This document shows positions 23,766 through 35,858 of a stretch of 64,000 nt of DNA, in pieces. The stretch is taken from assembly GCA_036346275.1 (NCBI GenBank), contig CM070725.1, forward strand, positions 1,441,001 to 1,505,000. The letters run 5' to 3'. The notes beneath the pieces were generated by a model. The model was not told the origin of the DNA. It ran no database searches and was given only the letters and a program-made list of their open reading frames with translations. Within the stretch, counting starts at the first letter, position 1, and every line of letters begins with the position of its first letter. The stretch is from Otatea glauca (Eukaryota > Streptophyta > Magnoliopsida > Poales > Poaceae). The position numbers were made by a program, and so were the translations under genes.

Positions 23766-25200
23766 TGGAAAGAAATCGCCAAGAAAGTCACTAGCTTGTG
23801 CAGAAAAAGGAGAGATTTTGATAGGCTCTCGAGAGAACAAAAAATCGCCAGAGGTTAGCAAGAGCCGACCTGGGCTGATGAAAATCAAGACAGGAAACGA
23901 GTATGGAAAGCTGTGAACTGTGAGATTCAAGCAAGAAGAAAGGAGATGTTATTACGCTGCAGACGAACCAAAAAAAAGGATGGATTTTATGCGAAAACTT
24001 GATTTCTGCTTCGAGCAGTGTTGAATTCAAGAACAATCACTCTCCCGGAAGTGGACTCACACAAGGAGAAATCAACACGAACAAAGAAACCCCTAACAAA
24101 AATGAACTTTAGTCAGGGACAAACTTTCTCCAGGAGAAAAAAATGGAAGCCTTGAACAAATCAAGAAACGCTGAGCCCGGGGAGCGGCAAGACCGGATTG
24201 TGTCGAGGATGACCCATGAGATGAGACGGAAGATTTTCCCAAGCCCCCCAAAACTCCCAACTCGAAGCAGAAACAGTGCCCTGGCCGGCTCGAGAGAATT
24301 TCCTCTTGTTCCAAAGCAAAGCACGGAACAGATCTGAAAGAGCAGGTAGAATTTATTAGTTGTCCTGACACCTAACTCATTTCCAACACAAATGAATTTA
24401 TTTCCCTAGTAGTAGTATTCTTTTGGATCTTTTGCCAAATGAACTGATTTCCCTAGAAGAAATCTTTGGAAGCGAAAGGCCAAAGGAAGAAGAAGCTTTT
24501 ATTATGCGGTTTCTGGGGAATTGTGTGTGATTGCTGGTGTGTATTGTGTAGACCTGTACACCTCTAATAATCCTCTCTTATTACCCTTCTATTGTGTAGA
24601 GTTCTTCTTCTATTTTTCCTTGTCTAGTTCACTTCTTGTCTGGTTTGGTCTGCCTTCTGACCACCACCCTGTCCTTCTCCTTTCTTCAGATAAAGATGAA
24701 ATGGCCTCAGCTTCTTTCCTTCCCCTGCAAATACTATATTATTGTACACTTGTAATAAGCGTATGTGGTAGGGACCCTAGTGTTATTTTCTCTGGTTTTG
24801 CTTTCATCTCTGTGGATATTCTGGTCTGCCTTTTTCAGATCCAGGTCCTGCCTTTCACATTTTATTAAGCATGTATACATCTCAGTTTTTTACCTGCGGA
24901 GTTCGGTGTTTGTCCGACTTTTGAGCTCCAAAATGTGGCAATCCTTTGACAGGCAAAGACTTGTGATTGTGATTTGCAAAAAAAAAACAAATAGCGGCAC
25001 CTGATGAACAGGTCGGGAGGCACTGTTGGAGTAATTCGTTTGCCCCTGTCCTTTCACCTTTGCAATTCTTCAATGCACCATTTCGATCAGCGACTCCCTC
25101 CATAAATTCCAGGAAATGGCACTTAAATAGTAGTATGACGTAGGAAATGTAGGTGTGCGAGGACAAGTTACCAGTGTGATTTTTTACTGCCCGTTCAAAA
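23766..25200. other. MES11-like upstream region; no further gene seen
   Basis: The 5' UTR and promoter of the MES11-like gene must lie at the left of this stretch. In-frame codons continue upstream of the chosen ATG, but they are low-complexity and unlike the family. I see no domain in the open frames at 24,100-25,170. Confidence 0.45.
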
Positions 25201-25512
25201 GGGAATTTTTTTTAAGTAATACATTTTTTAAAATAATTTTACAAAAAATACTCCGAAAAAATTAGAAAAATACACATCGCACTGTCGCTGTCGCCAATTC
25301 AATTAGCGACAGACCTTCTGTTGCCAAATGAATTGACGACAGAAGCCTTAACCTGTCGACCAAATGAATCCACAACAAAACAATTCGTCGCCCAATTCAA
25401 TAAGCGATAAAATAGATATCTATCGTCAATTGAATTGGTGACAGAGGTATATTTTGTAAAAAAAATTGTGTATTATTTTTGTAAATTATTTAAAAAATTC
25501 AAAAAAAGTATG
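25201..25512. mobile_element. Foldback MITE of about 310 bp, probably MULE-derived
   Basis: The left arm runs from TTTTTTAAAATAATTTTACA through TGTCGCCAATTCAATTAGCG. The reverse complement of the right arm runs from TTTTTTAAATAATTTACAAA through TGTCACCAATTCAATTGACG. The arms thus match over roughly 100 bp with indels. The centre holds further GACGACAG and CTGTCG words. No open frame is present. A related end in the same orientation occurs at about 60,365-60,545. Confidence 0.6.
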
Positions 25513-26079
25513 TTGACTTTGACGTGGATCGGTGTTCCTTTTCTTTTCTTTGCTATGTTATGTTTTTTTTTTCCTTCCTTTCTCGAGATCTTGGTCGTCT
25601 TAGGAGGGCATGTGGTGAACTCTTAATCAAGTAGTACTACTAGATTAGGGGCTTGATTAGAACTCTTTATCAAGTAGTAGTAGTACTAAATTAATTCATT
25701 CATTCTGACTAGATTATAGAACTAGCAAACATGTTATTTTAAAAAAAATCACTATTCTTAGTTGCATACTTGCATGTGCCTCTGTCTTTGCCATGTTCAG
25801 TTGCCGAAATCTTATGTAGGTTAAGAGCCAATGAGAAAGCAACACGATTTGAAGAAATACTATATGTTATGTATTGCACGCGCTAAGCTGCGTCGTGTGA
25901 AATTTCAGTGTGTGACGTTGCGACGTACGAAATTTGGAAAATTCGGTCGTGCGACGTTGCGCCTTGCGAAATTTGGTTCGACGGATATTTCTGAAGAAAA
26001 AAAACACGTAACTTTGGTTTTCTGTTTTTTTAATAAAAAATGGGTTGCTAGGATCGACGAATATGTGGTTTTTTCTTTT

Positions 26080-26900
26080 ATGAGAAAACCACGGAGTGAT
26101 TTAAACGTCATTTAATTTTTGGTGTAAAAATGGGTCGGTAGCGGACTGCTATAAACTTTCGGCGAATCTATGTTTTTTTGGAAGGGCGGCTAGGAGTTGT
26201 TGGTGAATCTGTTGATTTTTTTTTGGAAAAAACCGCAGAGAGATTTAAATGTCATTTATTTTTTTTCGTAAAAAAGGGTCGGTAGGACCCGTCGGCTAAT
26301 TTGTGAACTTCTATAAACCCTCGGCGAATCTGTTCTTTTTTTAAGGAGAAAACCGCGATCGTATTTTTTGTTTTTTTAGGTCCATTCTGCAAAAAAATGA
26401 TTTAAACGTCATTTAGTTTTTTTTTAGAAAACCCTGAGGGATTTAAACATCATTAATTTTTTTGCGTAAAAATGGGTCTGTAGGACCCGTCGGCTAATTT
26501 GTGGACTGCTACAAACCTTAGGCGAATTTGTGTTTTTTTTAGAGAAAACCACGGACGTTTTTTTTGGGTCCATTCTGCAAAAAAACGATTTAAACGTCAT
26601 TTACTTTTTTACGTAAAAATGGGTCAGTAGGACCCGTCGGCTAATTTGTGGACTGCTATAAACATTCGGCGAATCTGTATTTTTTTAGAAGAAAACTGTG
26701 TTCATTCTGCAAAAAAACGATTTAAACGTCATTTAATTTTTTTGCGCAAAGGAAAATGGGTCGGTAGGACCCATCGGCGAATCTGTGGACTGCTATAAAC
26801 CTTCGACGAATCTGTTTTTTTAGAAAATCGCGGACGTATTTTGTGTTTTTTTTCGGGTCCATTCTGCAAAAAAACGTCGAAAGGAGCTGAACGTAAACCG
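26080..26900. repeat. Degenerate tandem repeat, about 150-bp unit, five copies
   Basis: Copies share AAAAATGGGTCGGTAGGACC, CGTCGGCTAATTTGTGGACT and TTCGGCGAATCTGT, then GATTTAAACGTCATTTA. Anchors of GGGTCGGTAG type lie near 26,130, 26,277, 26,473, 26,621 and 26,758. T and A homopolymers vary in length between copies. It is non-coding and looks like the subterminal region of a DNA transposon. Confidence 0.7.
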
Positions 26901-27024
26901 TAGAGGGACATAAACATAATCTCATTTTTTTCCAAAGCCCGTTCTTATAAAAAACCCCGGGAGGGCTTGAACGTAAACCGCAGAGGGACCTAAATGTAAT
27001 TTTGGCTTTTTCCGGGTCATTTCT

Positions 27025-27214
27025 GTTAAAAATCGAACAGAGGACCTAAACGCGATTTCAAATTTTCCGGAGAGCCTCTCCGCGAACCGGCTGACGTGGC
27101 GCCCTTCTCAGGCCGGTATGTTAAAAATCAACCGAAGGACCTAAATACGATTTTAAATTTTTCGGAGAGCCTCTTCGCGAACCAGCTGACGTAACGCCCT
27201 TCTGAGGTCGGCAA
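27025..27214. repeat. 95-bp tandem duplication
   Basis: Two copies begin GTTAAAAATC at 27,025 and 27,120. Both carry GGACCTAAA, CGGAGAGCCTCT, CGCGAACC and GCTGACGT. Differences are mostly transitions. It continues the GGACCTAAACGTAATTT-style repeats seen just before it. Confidence 0.8.
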
Positions 27215-28367
27215 TCCTCACCACTATATATATAATAGTATACATACATTGGTCATTAAAAAAAAGTAAAATTGTCTATAGGATGCTCTAAATTTTAATT
27301 TGCGGTGTTTGTCGTAGGATATTATCTTTTTGCATTTTTACTGAAAGGCACTAAATTTTAGTGGTTTTTTTTTGCTGAAACACGCTTAGACCATTGAAAT
27401 AATATATTTTGCTGAGAGAGAAGAGAGAATCGAAGGCGGGTGGAAAAACTATTTTACCCCTGTTAGTCGAATGCTACTTCTAAAAGGCTGCTCCATTCCT
27501 CGTCCATCCCCGAGGTGTTCAACAGCGCGCTGAGTATTATCCCCCGCCTCCTTCAATGTCTGTCCCCATCCACAATAGGTTGACATTGATTAATAGGAGT
27601 AAAATACAACCTTCTCTTTTCTCTCTTAGCTAAATACAGTGTTTTAATGGCCAAGATGTGTTTCAATAAAGAAGCACCAAAGTTTAATATATTTTCAGTA
27701 GAGATTAAAAAAATAATATCCTCAAACAAACACCACAGATATAGAGTGTCGTATAGTCAATTTTGCCTAGAAAAAGAGCTTAGATGGCTTAAACCAACCC
27801 GCGCAACACCTGAATTAGACAACGACATGCGCACGGTTGCAACGGCACGTCTTAATAACTCCTAGAAAATCTTTAACGATCCATTAGGACCAGAAAAAAA
27901 CAAATCTTTAATTCTTTGATAAATGTACCGAATAGCCAGGATTGATTCAGGCAGGCGAGCACGTAAGAACTGCACAGTGTTGATTAACGTACGGATCAAT
28001 AGCGCTTGTACTTGTATCCATCGATCAATCCAACAGTGTGTGAAAATAACTCTACTGGCTAATAAAAATCATAGTAGATGATGATTCCGTCATCAATCCT
28101 CCTCTTATCGTCTCGCGCGCGCTTTCATTTTGGATATTTCTCTGCCGTTTTCCTTCAAAAAAAAATAGCATAAAAGAGAAGTCGCCCTACTATGCCTCCT
28201 CTGACTCTGAGCCAATATAAATCTCTACTCTTAAGAAGAGTCGTCTCACAATATAAGTCTATTGTATTAAGAGATTAAAGACGTAGTTATTGTAATATTT
28301 TTATTATATACCTCTCCTTTAATTCTTAAAAAATTGAGTAAGTAATTATAGTATACCATTTAAGAGG
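27215..28367. other. Gene-free stretch
   Basis: Only short open frames occur, including 72 codons at 27,647-27,865, without domains. The DNA is AT-rich. No element boundary was resolved. Confidence 0.45.
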
Positions 28368-28520
28368 GATATGCATAGTACAATGATATTAACTTTTTTT
28401 TTTATTTAGTATCTCCTTGATCTATATATATATAGATAGATAGATGATATGCATAGTACAATGATATTAACTTTTTTTTTATTTAGTATCTCCTTGATCT
28501 ATATATATATATAAAAGTGA
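28368..28520. repeat. 78-bp tandem duplication ending in AT repeats
   Basis: GATATGCATAGTACAATGAT begins at 28,368 and again at 28,446. Both copies run through an 8-10 base T run, TTTAGTATCTCCTTGATCTA and a TA microsatellite. Near-identity implies a recent duplication. Confidence 0.9.
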
Positions 28521-28930
28521 GTTTAGACTTATATTGCGGACAGACAGATTATGTCAGGCATTTCTTTCATCCTACGAGTGTAGCTATGCCACGAGGACTC
28601 CCTGCGTTGCCTGAGAGGAGAGGCAAACGTCGACACTTAACAACTTGTACAGTAACGACAAATTACAAGACCACACCAGACGCTTCAACTACTAACAAGT
28701 AACAACCTACACTAACAACGCTGGAGTGGAGTACACAGCTAGCTAACTCGCCATCGATTAATTCATCGACCGATATATACGATCGATCCTTCTATATATA
28801 CTAGCTGTATGTAGCAACAAGGACCTGTCAGATTACAGAATTTCTCATATATACATATTCAGGTCTCTTCTCTAACAACGCCACCCGTCATTAGTTGCCA
28901 CCAGACACACTCCAATTATTGTAAGAGCAG

Positions 28931-29060
28931 TGCTTCAATGCTTTCCCTCCTAATACAAATTGCACAAATCTTGAAGCAGGCGAAGAGGTAAGTAATCACC
29001 ATCTACCATTCATTCATGCTTTAATATTTGTGCAACTGTCAAAAGGAAGATGAGGTGCTT
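28931..29060. mobile_element. Small foldback MITE, family copy A
   Basis: This is one of three copies in the window. The core reads CACAAATCTTGAAGCAGG, then AAGTAATCACCATC, then CTTTAATATTTGTGCAACTG. The ends TTGCACAAAT and ATTTGTGCAA are inverted, and the outer TGCTTC and GAGGTGCTTA are partly inverted. It is about 130 bp with no coding potential. Confidence 0.6.
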
Positions 29061-29552
29061 AATTACCAAGCAAATTAATCGCTGTCATTTTCAATGTAAG
29101 CATCATTGTAGATCAGGCAACCCTAGCAAGCCACTCTTATGTGATTCCATCTACCCTTTATATATCACCTCCATTTTTATGTAGATTTTTTTTAACAACT
29201 TGTTTTTGTCTGCAAATAATGCTTTCATGCAGATCCTTGCAAAAGAAAAAAAAAACTTTAGATCACCTTCGCCCTCTCCTTCAAGAACATCTCCTTCTCT
29301 GGGTGATCCGTGCAAAAAAATGTTGCAAACTGTCACCATGTAGTCTGTTTCTGCCTTGCTTGTTTTCCTTCGCCCTAACTCTGTTGATCCCAGAGTCCCT
29401 TGCACTTAGTACCAAGTGAACTCCGACTCTGTAACTTAATTTGACACCTTTGAGAAATCAATTTAATTCCAGGTAGGAATCTCCCCCTCCGTTGATTCTT
29501 AAAAAGAAAAAAGAAAAAAAATCTTTTAGCAGGGAGCAATTGCAATACTGTC

Positions 29553-30188
29553 TGTTTGCACCAAAATTTGGCAGATAAGGTCAGAATCGGCAAGTTCAAG
29601 ATACGACCAGGATACGGATCGAAGATATTTGGAAACAGATCAGGTTGTTAAGGAAAGCACTATCCAAATAGAGGCCGATACGGATTCTACTCCTAACGTG
29701 TTGTACCAGGACTCTATCGGCCAATGGGTATAAAAAGGTCTAGAGATGATCAGAAAAGCTGTCCAGAGCCAACCAACCAATTCGCGTCTACTTTTCATCT
29801 ACTTTTCCGTCGACTAGGAGTAGTTCTTGTAATTTAGTCTTTGTAATTCGATCTTGATCGATAAAGTTGCGCATCGCCGATTGTTGATCTCCATCAATTA
29901 CGCCCATGTTTGATTTATTCTGATTTTGTTGCGCATCGCCTTCTTCAGAATCGATCTGTCTTTATCCTCTGATTAGCCTTAATCGGCTAGTTAGACTTAT
30001 CATGTTACTTTGATTTAATCGGCTTCAAGCTGATCGAGTCTAAGCCGATCGATCGTCACGATCGGCTTTGAGTTAATTTCATATTTTTACCTTGTCGGTT
30101 ACAGGTCAAATCGACTGGCACGCTCTGAACCCGGTGTTCGTTTGGTGAGCTGCTGTCAGAAACCTTATTCAAGTTTTTGACGCCAACA
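29553..30188 (+). repeat. 5' LTR of copy 1
   Basis: It begins TG and ends GACGCCAACA. It carries CCAAT at 29,721-29,725 and a TATAAAA box at about 29,729, consistent with the U3 promoter. The tail region holds ATCGGCTTCAAGCTGATCGA-type inverted words. Confidence 0.85.
29721..29736 (+). promoter_or_regulatory. LTR promoter: CCAAT and TATA box
   Basis: CCAATGGGTATAAAAA lies within the LTR. The same block recurs in all four LTRs of the window (near 33,105 on plus; near 38,520 and 41,865 on minus). An AATAAAG signal about 130 bases downstream in the 3' LTR (33,240) fits a poly(A) signal. Confidence 0.65.
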
Positions 30189-30214
30189 CACTCTTGGCAC
30201 GCCCGGTGAGACAC

Positions 30215-31021
30215 ATGTCTTCATCAGGAAAGTCGATTCCACCATCCGATCTCAACGCAGAAGCCATAATCGTCCCAACAATTGATGATTTGACGCCAGA
30301 ACAACGTCAAGAGATTGAAGATCGGAAAACTGCGCTAGAAGAGATGATGCTAAGCTGTTATCAGAAGACTAAACGTGGCGTCACTCAAAAATCCGCCCTG
30401 CCGACGGTCAATGCCCTAGGGGATGCAGGTGTCACAGAACCGGTAAGCCGATATCTACCTGCTCAAGCTGAATTATCGGCTATGATTAATCAGTCTGTGC
30501 ACCACGCTTTAATAAACCAATCATCGGCTCTCGTCACCACGCTTAAGCCGATGATAGCAAATAGTGTTAAAACTATCGCCCAGGAATTGGCCTCGTCCGG
30601 TAGTCTGCTTGACCCATTACAAGTTCTGCCAAATAACCCTGTTTTTTCAGTAGCTCAAAACACGCAGAGCACGATAGCCGATCCTAAACCATCGCCTATA
30701 ACCTCACCCCCTACCATGATACCGACTCAACCTACCATCATGCTACCACGAGATCCTCAGCCGAGTAGGGTAACACATTATCAGGCGTACACTGATGCCG
30801 CTAGACCATGCGTGTCGGCTACTTTGCCGCCGTCAGCTCCGTTTAATATTTCCCCACAATCGGTCTCACAGCCGATTGAACAAATTAGGCACGAACAGTA
30901 CCAAGAGCCGATTCTGCCCAGGAATCCGGTCCCTCATAAGGTGATAACCTACGCAGAGCCCTTTGACCCTGTACGAGAACCACCGGTTAGGAGGTACGAC
31001 GGGTATGATCAAAACCAATAA
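30215..31021 (+). CDS. Retrotransposon gag-like N-terminal ORF, copy 1
   Basis: The 268-residue frame starts MSSSGKSIPPSDLNAEAIIV just after the 5' LTR and primer-site position. An earlier in-frame ATG exists at 30,194. It is Ser/Pro/Gln-rich in its second half. Helical Gln/Glu-rich segments such as LTPEQRQEIEDRKTALEE are near residues 24-41. There is no enzymatic motif. The same protein is encoded in copy 2 on the other strand with a shorter frame. By position and relation to the downstream gag domain, I infer it is the N-terminal part of a gag polyprotein; a stop at 31,021 separates it from that domain. Confidence 0.7.
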   Translation: MSSSGKSIPPSDLNAEAIIVPTIDDLTPEQRQEIEDRKTALEEMMLSCYQKTKRGVTQKSALPTVNALGDAGVTEPVSRYLPAQAELSAMINQSVHHALINQSSALVTTLKPMIANSVKTIAQELASSGSLLDPLQVLPNNPVFSVAQNTQSTIADPKPSPITSPPTMIPTQPTIMLPRDPQPSRVTHYQAYTDAARPCVSATLPPSAPFNISPQSVSQPIEQIRHEQYQEPILPRNPVPHKVITYAEPFDPVREPPVRRYDGYDQNQ

Positions 31022-31263
31022 AATCCGTCGGCTCGGTTAAGCAAGCACCAGAGTTTGCACTCGGCGGGTGAATACTAGTCATGATCATTGGCGAGCCCGA
31101 TATCTTGTCGGCTAACAACATTAATTGGTGACGGTTTACGCGTGTTGAGAGATCAATTCGCCATGACCAAAGGGTAGAGTCATCGGCTATAGAAAGCCGT
31201 ATCCAGTTATATAGATCGCATGCAATATCCACATAATTTTAAAGTTCTGATTTTGCCAAATTT

Positions 31264-32345
31264 TTGGGAATGATTCGATCCACGACCTTAGAGCACGCGT
31301 CGGACGCTTTATCGCTCGGTTTGGCGGCGGCTCGATCCGACGGGCTGAAAATTAGATTATTCCCTTGTCTTTATCGGGGCGCTTTCACTTGGTTTACTAG
31401 TTTACCCCAAATTCAGTTCATTTTGGAGCGATTTGGAAAGCCGATTTCACGAATACTTCTTTTGGGCGGTTTGGAGCTCGTGGATTTGGATCTAAGTTAC
31501 ATCCCAGAAGTCCGGAATCGGTAAATGATTATGTTAAGAGATTTAGGAGGTCACAAATCGGTGCTTTAATGTCACATTGCACGACAATCAACTAGCCGAT
31601 TTAGCTTTCAGGGTTAATTCCTCCTTTAAGAGAAAATTCGGGGACAGATTTCACCAATTTAAGTCATCTCCTACAACGAGTATCACTCAAGAAAGCCGTT
31701 TCTCGATGATAATCGCTTCAAAGATGAATTCAAGAATTACAAAGACAAGATACAATCGGCTATAGAGGATGACCAATTAAAATTTTGGAAGAGCGACGAT
31801 GCGGCTAGACGCTGATCCTTTTCCCATAAACATGGTGGGATATACGGGTAAAGAAAAAGAGCCGATGAATAATGAAGGATTGGCCCAACATTTTACACAG
31901 CCAGCTTCCGGAAACAAACAGACGATGAAAATCACGATCGGCTCGTTGCAGATAGAAACCAATCGCGAGGGCAAAAACTCCAGGACTGTCAAGATCAAAG
32001 GGGAACCACAAGCTGGCAACTGGTATACAGCACAGAAATCTCCGCCCCGAAGGCCACCGGTTAAGCCCAAGCCGACATTTTCTCAGTTGCTGGAGAAGTA
32101 CGAAAGGATGAATAGCCGACCGCGATATCCTCAGCGTCGGTCGGATAATTTATATCGGACTGACAACATCAAGAGAGCTCACGAGAGATGCCCTTTTTGG
32201 CAGTTTTGTTGGGAGAGGGGAGTAGCATTGCCATCGCCGTACACTTGTCCGATGGAGCATTACCCTCGACATGATTGGCCGAAAAGATTGGTAAAGGATC
32301 GGCTAATTAGGCCAGTGCTTGATATGTCTAGTCAATCAAATTGAA
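31264..32345 (+). pseudogene. Broken gag domain and Cys/His motif, copy 1
   Basis: Fragments in different frames together show a retrotransposon gag core. AFTWFTSLP lies in 31,264-31,524, a segment with DNQLADLAF in 31,577-31,765, and a basic C-terminal segment at 31,799-32,344. The last contains RCPFWQFCWERGVALPSPYT followed by CPMEH, a Cys-rich motif seen in plant gag proteins. Frameshifts and stops break the reading frame at least three times. Confidence 0.65.
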
Positions 32346-32937
32346 GGCCGGTCAAGGAAAGAAATTCTATGCCAAACCAAGTCGACGATCGGGAAAAGTG
32401 CAGCCACGCGAATGCAAATGACTTGGCTGGCAAGATACGAGAGCCAATTGAGCCTAAGCCGAGATAGTGCCCGCCTAGCCTCAGTCGGTCACAGCGTAGG
32501 CGATTACAGAGGCTCAAGACGCAGGAAACAAGGGAAGCAGAGGCTGAGAAGCAGAGAGACCAAGCTTTCAATGAGCTTCGGCCGATAAAAACAGGTAAAA
32601 AGGAATGGAGGAAGAAAAAATCGGATCCGGCCGATAATTTTAGTTCGACAAAGCCGATCTAGTCTGAAAATCATACCACCCGTCAGCTTGAGAGATAGCC
32701 GATTAGGTAAGGGATCATCGTTGGATCGTGTAGTGTGTATCGGTTTGTTCAAAGTACTGGTTAGATCTTGATTGGCTAGAACTCAAATATGAATATACGA
32801 GTTGGCCGATTACCGACCTGAAAGCCAAAATAACTCGATGCAGTTAAAATTTTGGCTATGATAAGAAAATATATGTTTAAGCCGATGATGAATTTTTTTG
32901 AAAGATAATATGTTATCTCTAAAAAATGGGGGGCATA

Positions 32938-33568
32938 TGTTTGCACCAAAATTTAGCAGATAAGGTCAGAATCGGCAAGTTCAAGATACGACCAGGATAC
33001 AGGTTGAAGATATTTGGAAACAGATCAGGTTGTTAAGGAAAGCACTATCCAAATAGAGGTCGATACGGATTCTACTCCTAACGTGTTGTACCAGGACTCT
33101 ATCAGCCAATGGGTATAAAAGAGGTCTAGAGGTGATCGAAGTCGCGCGAGCCACCAACCAATTCGCGTCTACTTTTCATCTACTTTTCCATCGACTAGGA
33201 GTAGTTCTTATAATTTAGTCTTTGTAATTCGATCTTGATCAATAAAGTTGCGCATCACCGATTGTTGATCTCCATCAATTACGCCCAGGTTTGATTTATT
33301 CTGATTTTGTTGCGCATCGCCTTCTTGTAATCGACCGCCTTTATCCTCTGATTAGCCTTAATCGGCTAGTTAGACTTATCCTGTTACTTTGATTTAATCG
33401 GCTTCAAGCTGATTGAGTCTAAGCCGATCGATCGTCACGATCGGCTTTGAGTGAATTTCATATTTTTACCTTGTCGGTTACAAGTCAAATCGACTGGCAC
33501 GCTCTGAACCCGGTGTTCGTCTAGTGTGCTGCTGTCAGAAACCCTACATCAAGTTTTTGACGCCAACG
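32938..33568 (+). repeat. 3' LTR of copy 1
   Basis: It is 631 bp and closely matches the 5' LTR except for substitutions and a cluster of differences near 33,137-33,155. The terminal CA appears as CG at 33,567-33,568. It is preceded by a polypurine tract. Confidence 0.85.
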
Positions 33569-33777
33569 CTATTATTTTAGTCAACATTTGTTCCGATGGA
33601 TCTAATTGAAGGATTGAACGGAGTTGCAGCTCAGATCTAGATGAATCAGATTCAGAATTACCACCCATCATTCGGCTTCGTTTGAAATTAAAAACGCAAA
33701 TCAGTAGCTTGACCTAATCATTCCCATAAATTGATACAAATAGGAGATAGCTAATCCTTCTTAATAGTATAGCTCAT

Positions 33778-34044
33778 ATGTTTGGAACTTGGCTAATAGG
33801 ACCGGAAAAGAAGATAAAGGCTCAATTTTTAATTGGGGCTGCCGCTTTATGTTGGTCTCTTTGGCTATGTCGAAATGATGTTGTCTTTGATAAAAAATAA
33901 TTGTCTACTCCGTTGCAGGTTATTTATATGTGTATCAATTGGTTGCGTTCATGGTCAGTGTTGCAGCGTCAAGAGGATCAGGAGATGATTTCAATGGCAT
34001 GTGTGATTAGAGACTTCTTCATCGGGCATGGATGGAGATTTTAA
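33778..34044 (+). pseudogene. LINE reverse-transcriptase C-terminal fragment
   Basis: The frame of 89 codons carries MFGTWLIGPEKKIKAQFLIG, ALCWSLWLCRNDVVFDKK, an in-frame stop at 33,898, then TPLQVIYMCINWLRSW and a GHGWRF end. This is the typical C-terminal tail of plant L1-type LINE ORF2 proteins after the zinc-binding reverse-transcriptase region. Only the last part is present, as expected for a 5'-truncated insertion. The AT-rich stretch to about 34,210, ending AAAAAAGAAGAAGAAG, is probably the LINE 3' UTR and tail. Confidence 0.7.
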
Positions 34045-34210
34045 AAAAGGTTACATGCGGCTTAAGTGTTTTTTATTATTCTTTTTTATTGCTTGTTGCA
34101 ACCTTTTTCTTGCTTAAACTTCTTTGTGAGAATTTCATCTTGACAGTATGTACATCTCATAATGCGGAGGCCGGAAGGTTAATATATTCTTTCGTTATCT
34201 TAAAAAAGAA

Positions 34211-35858
34211 GAAGAAGCTAATCCTCCTCCTTTGGTACACAGTGGTGGGAACTATACCGAATTATCTAGATTGTTCACATGAAAATGATATCGATCAAAA
34301 TTGCTAGCGGGTATTTCAGAAAGTATCATGGGTACGCCTTATTATGCTATCAGCATACACATTAACATATGCATGCAAGACAGATGCCGCATTGCCCTCA
34401 ATTAATCCATTGATTAATCCTAGTGTCGGTGAAATCAACGTCACATGTGTTATGTGTACGATTAGATCTCTCTTAATCTTAAAGTTTACTTAATCCACAT
34501 GCGGAACATGTCGTCATTTCACTACCAAAACAACACAAAATTGCTTCACCTTTTCGTTGGATTACAGTAATCAGAATATTCCCAGTGCACAGACGTATCG
34601 ATCTCTCTCTCTCTCTACTTGCTGCATATGCTGATATGCATAACATAATTCCCTTGTCTTTACATGCTTTTTATCCTAGTGAGAGTTGTTCTTGGAGAGA
34701 AAAAGTAGAAAATTACACCCAGTCACCCTCTGCATGTGGTTACTACCTTTTCAGCTTTCTCAAAGGGAAAGCTGCTGCGCAAAATGATCCAGATTATCTA
34801 TACCCCTTTATAATACACTTAAGCATTCTTTTCTACGTTCACCCCAAATAATGCACCCTACTAGAGATGGCCCAACCTTCATGCACCCAGCGAAACGTCC
34901 CCAGAAACTTGACTCCATCAAAATTAACCTCAGATCTTTCCTCAACTTTACTCACCCACATCTGATGGCCATATATTACGTGCTGGGAAAAGGAAACCGG
35001 AAGACAGGGCACTATACTAGTTGTAGTAATTGTCCTTTTCAATTCCAATAATTGGAATCCTTGAGATCTGGACTGGAGTACATGATTATGGGCACCATGA
35101 GCACTCATTTTTACAGATTAGTACTCCAGCAATGTTTTACCCTTCGTGCTTAATTATATATAGGCCTCTAAAAAACAATACTTAAGCAACATAGATGAAG
35201 CAATATCGCGCCAGTAGTTTCTTAATTCGAACGACAAAAGAATTACGCAAAGGCAATGCTAAAGTGCATGCATTTCTTCCCTCATGAAAATTAAATTACG
35301 ATATGGAAACACGTCGCAGAATCAATGATGAGAATTCGATTGGAGGATGATGATTGATCATTATTTTTCAAAAGAGGAAAAAAATTGATCTCTCAATAAA
35401 TGCTATCCAGAGTGCACGCAGCTATCGTCCGACGCATACAAGGAGTATAGCGAATCGATTGATGTAATGCAAGTTATGCGGAATCGCGAGACGCATGTTC
35501 TACGCAAGAACTATGTCTCACAACCACTGAAGGGGCATCGCACGTAAGTTAATGCCAATAGCTATATGAGAAAGCCCATTCATAGAAAGAAGGGCGAGTG
35601 GTGAAAAGAGAAGTTTCAGGCCAAGGGAAAGTCCAAAGCCCGCTAATGCATGAATCGCATTATTTTTTTAGATTATGGTTGTTAGCATTTTCTTTTGAAT
35701 AATGAATAGTAAGCTCTAGAAGAGCATACTTTTTTCATGAATAAATACGCAATTTATTCTTTATTCCAGTATTCTTCAATTTTGCAAGTAATATTTGGAT
35801 TGTTTTGCCTCTATCTGATTAGAATTATATTTCTTTATCTAGAAATCGTAGCGCCTAA
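34211..35858. other. Gene-free stretch
   Basis: No recognisable gene. A CT microsatellite lies at about 34,602-34,616. The last 400 bases may belong to the gag part of the copia relic that follows, but no gag motif was identified. Confidence 0.4.

Larger units (their letters stand above)
29553..33568 (+). mobile_element. Non-autonomous LTR retrotransposon, copy 1
   Basis: The element is about 4.0 kb with two similar LTRs (29,553-30,188 and 32,938-33,568). Both start TGTTTGCACC. A polypurine tract with ATGGGGGG sits at about 32,926-32,933, just before the 3' LTR. The sequence CTCTTGGCACGCCCGGTG after the 5' LTR is at the primer-site position. The interior has a gag-like gene only. No protease, integrase or reverse transcriptase motif was found, so it would depend on another element. 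The words AGCCGAT and ATCGGCT are very frequent. Flanking 5-mers CTGTC and CTATT agree at three of five positions, so a target duplication is doubtful. I cannot assign copia or gypsy from this alone; gag style favours gypsy. Confidence 0.88.

Noticed and set aside
23434..23916. 160-codon plus-strand open frame
   Set aside because: It is antisense to MES11 exon 1, whose own strand has matching splice sites and the conserved protein.
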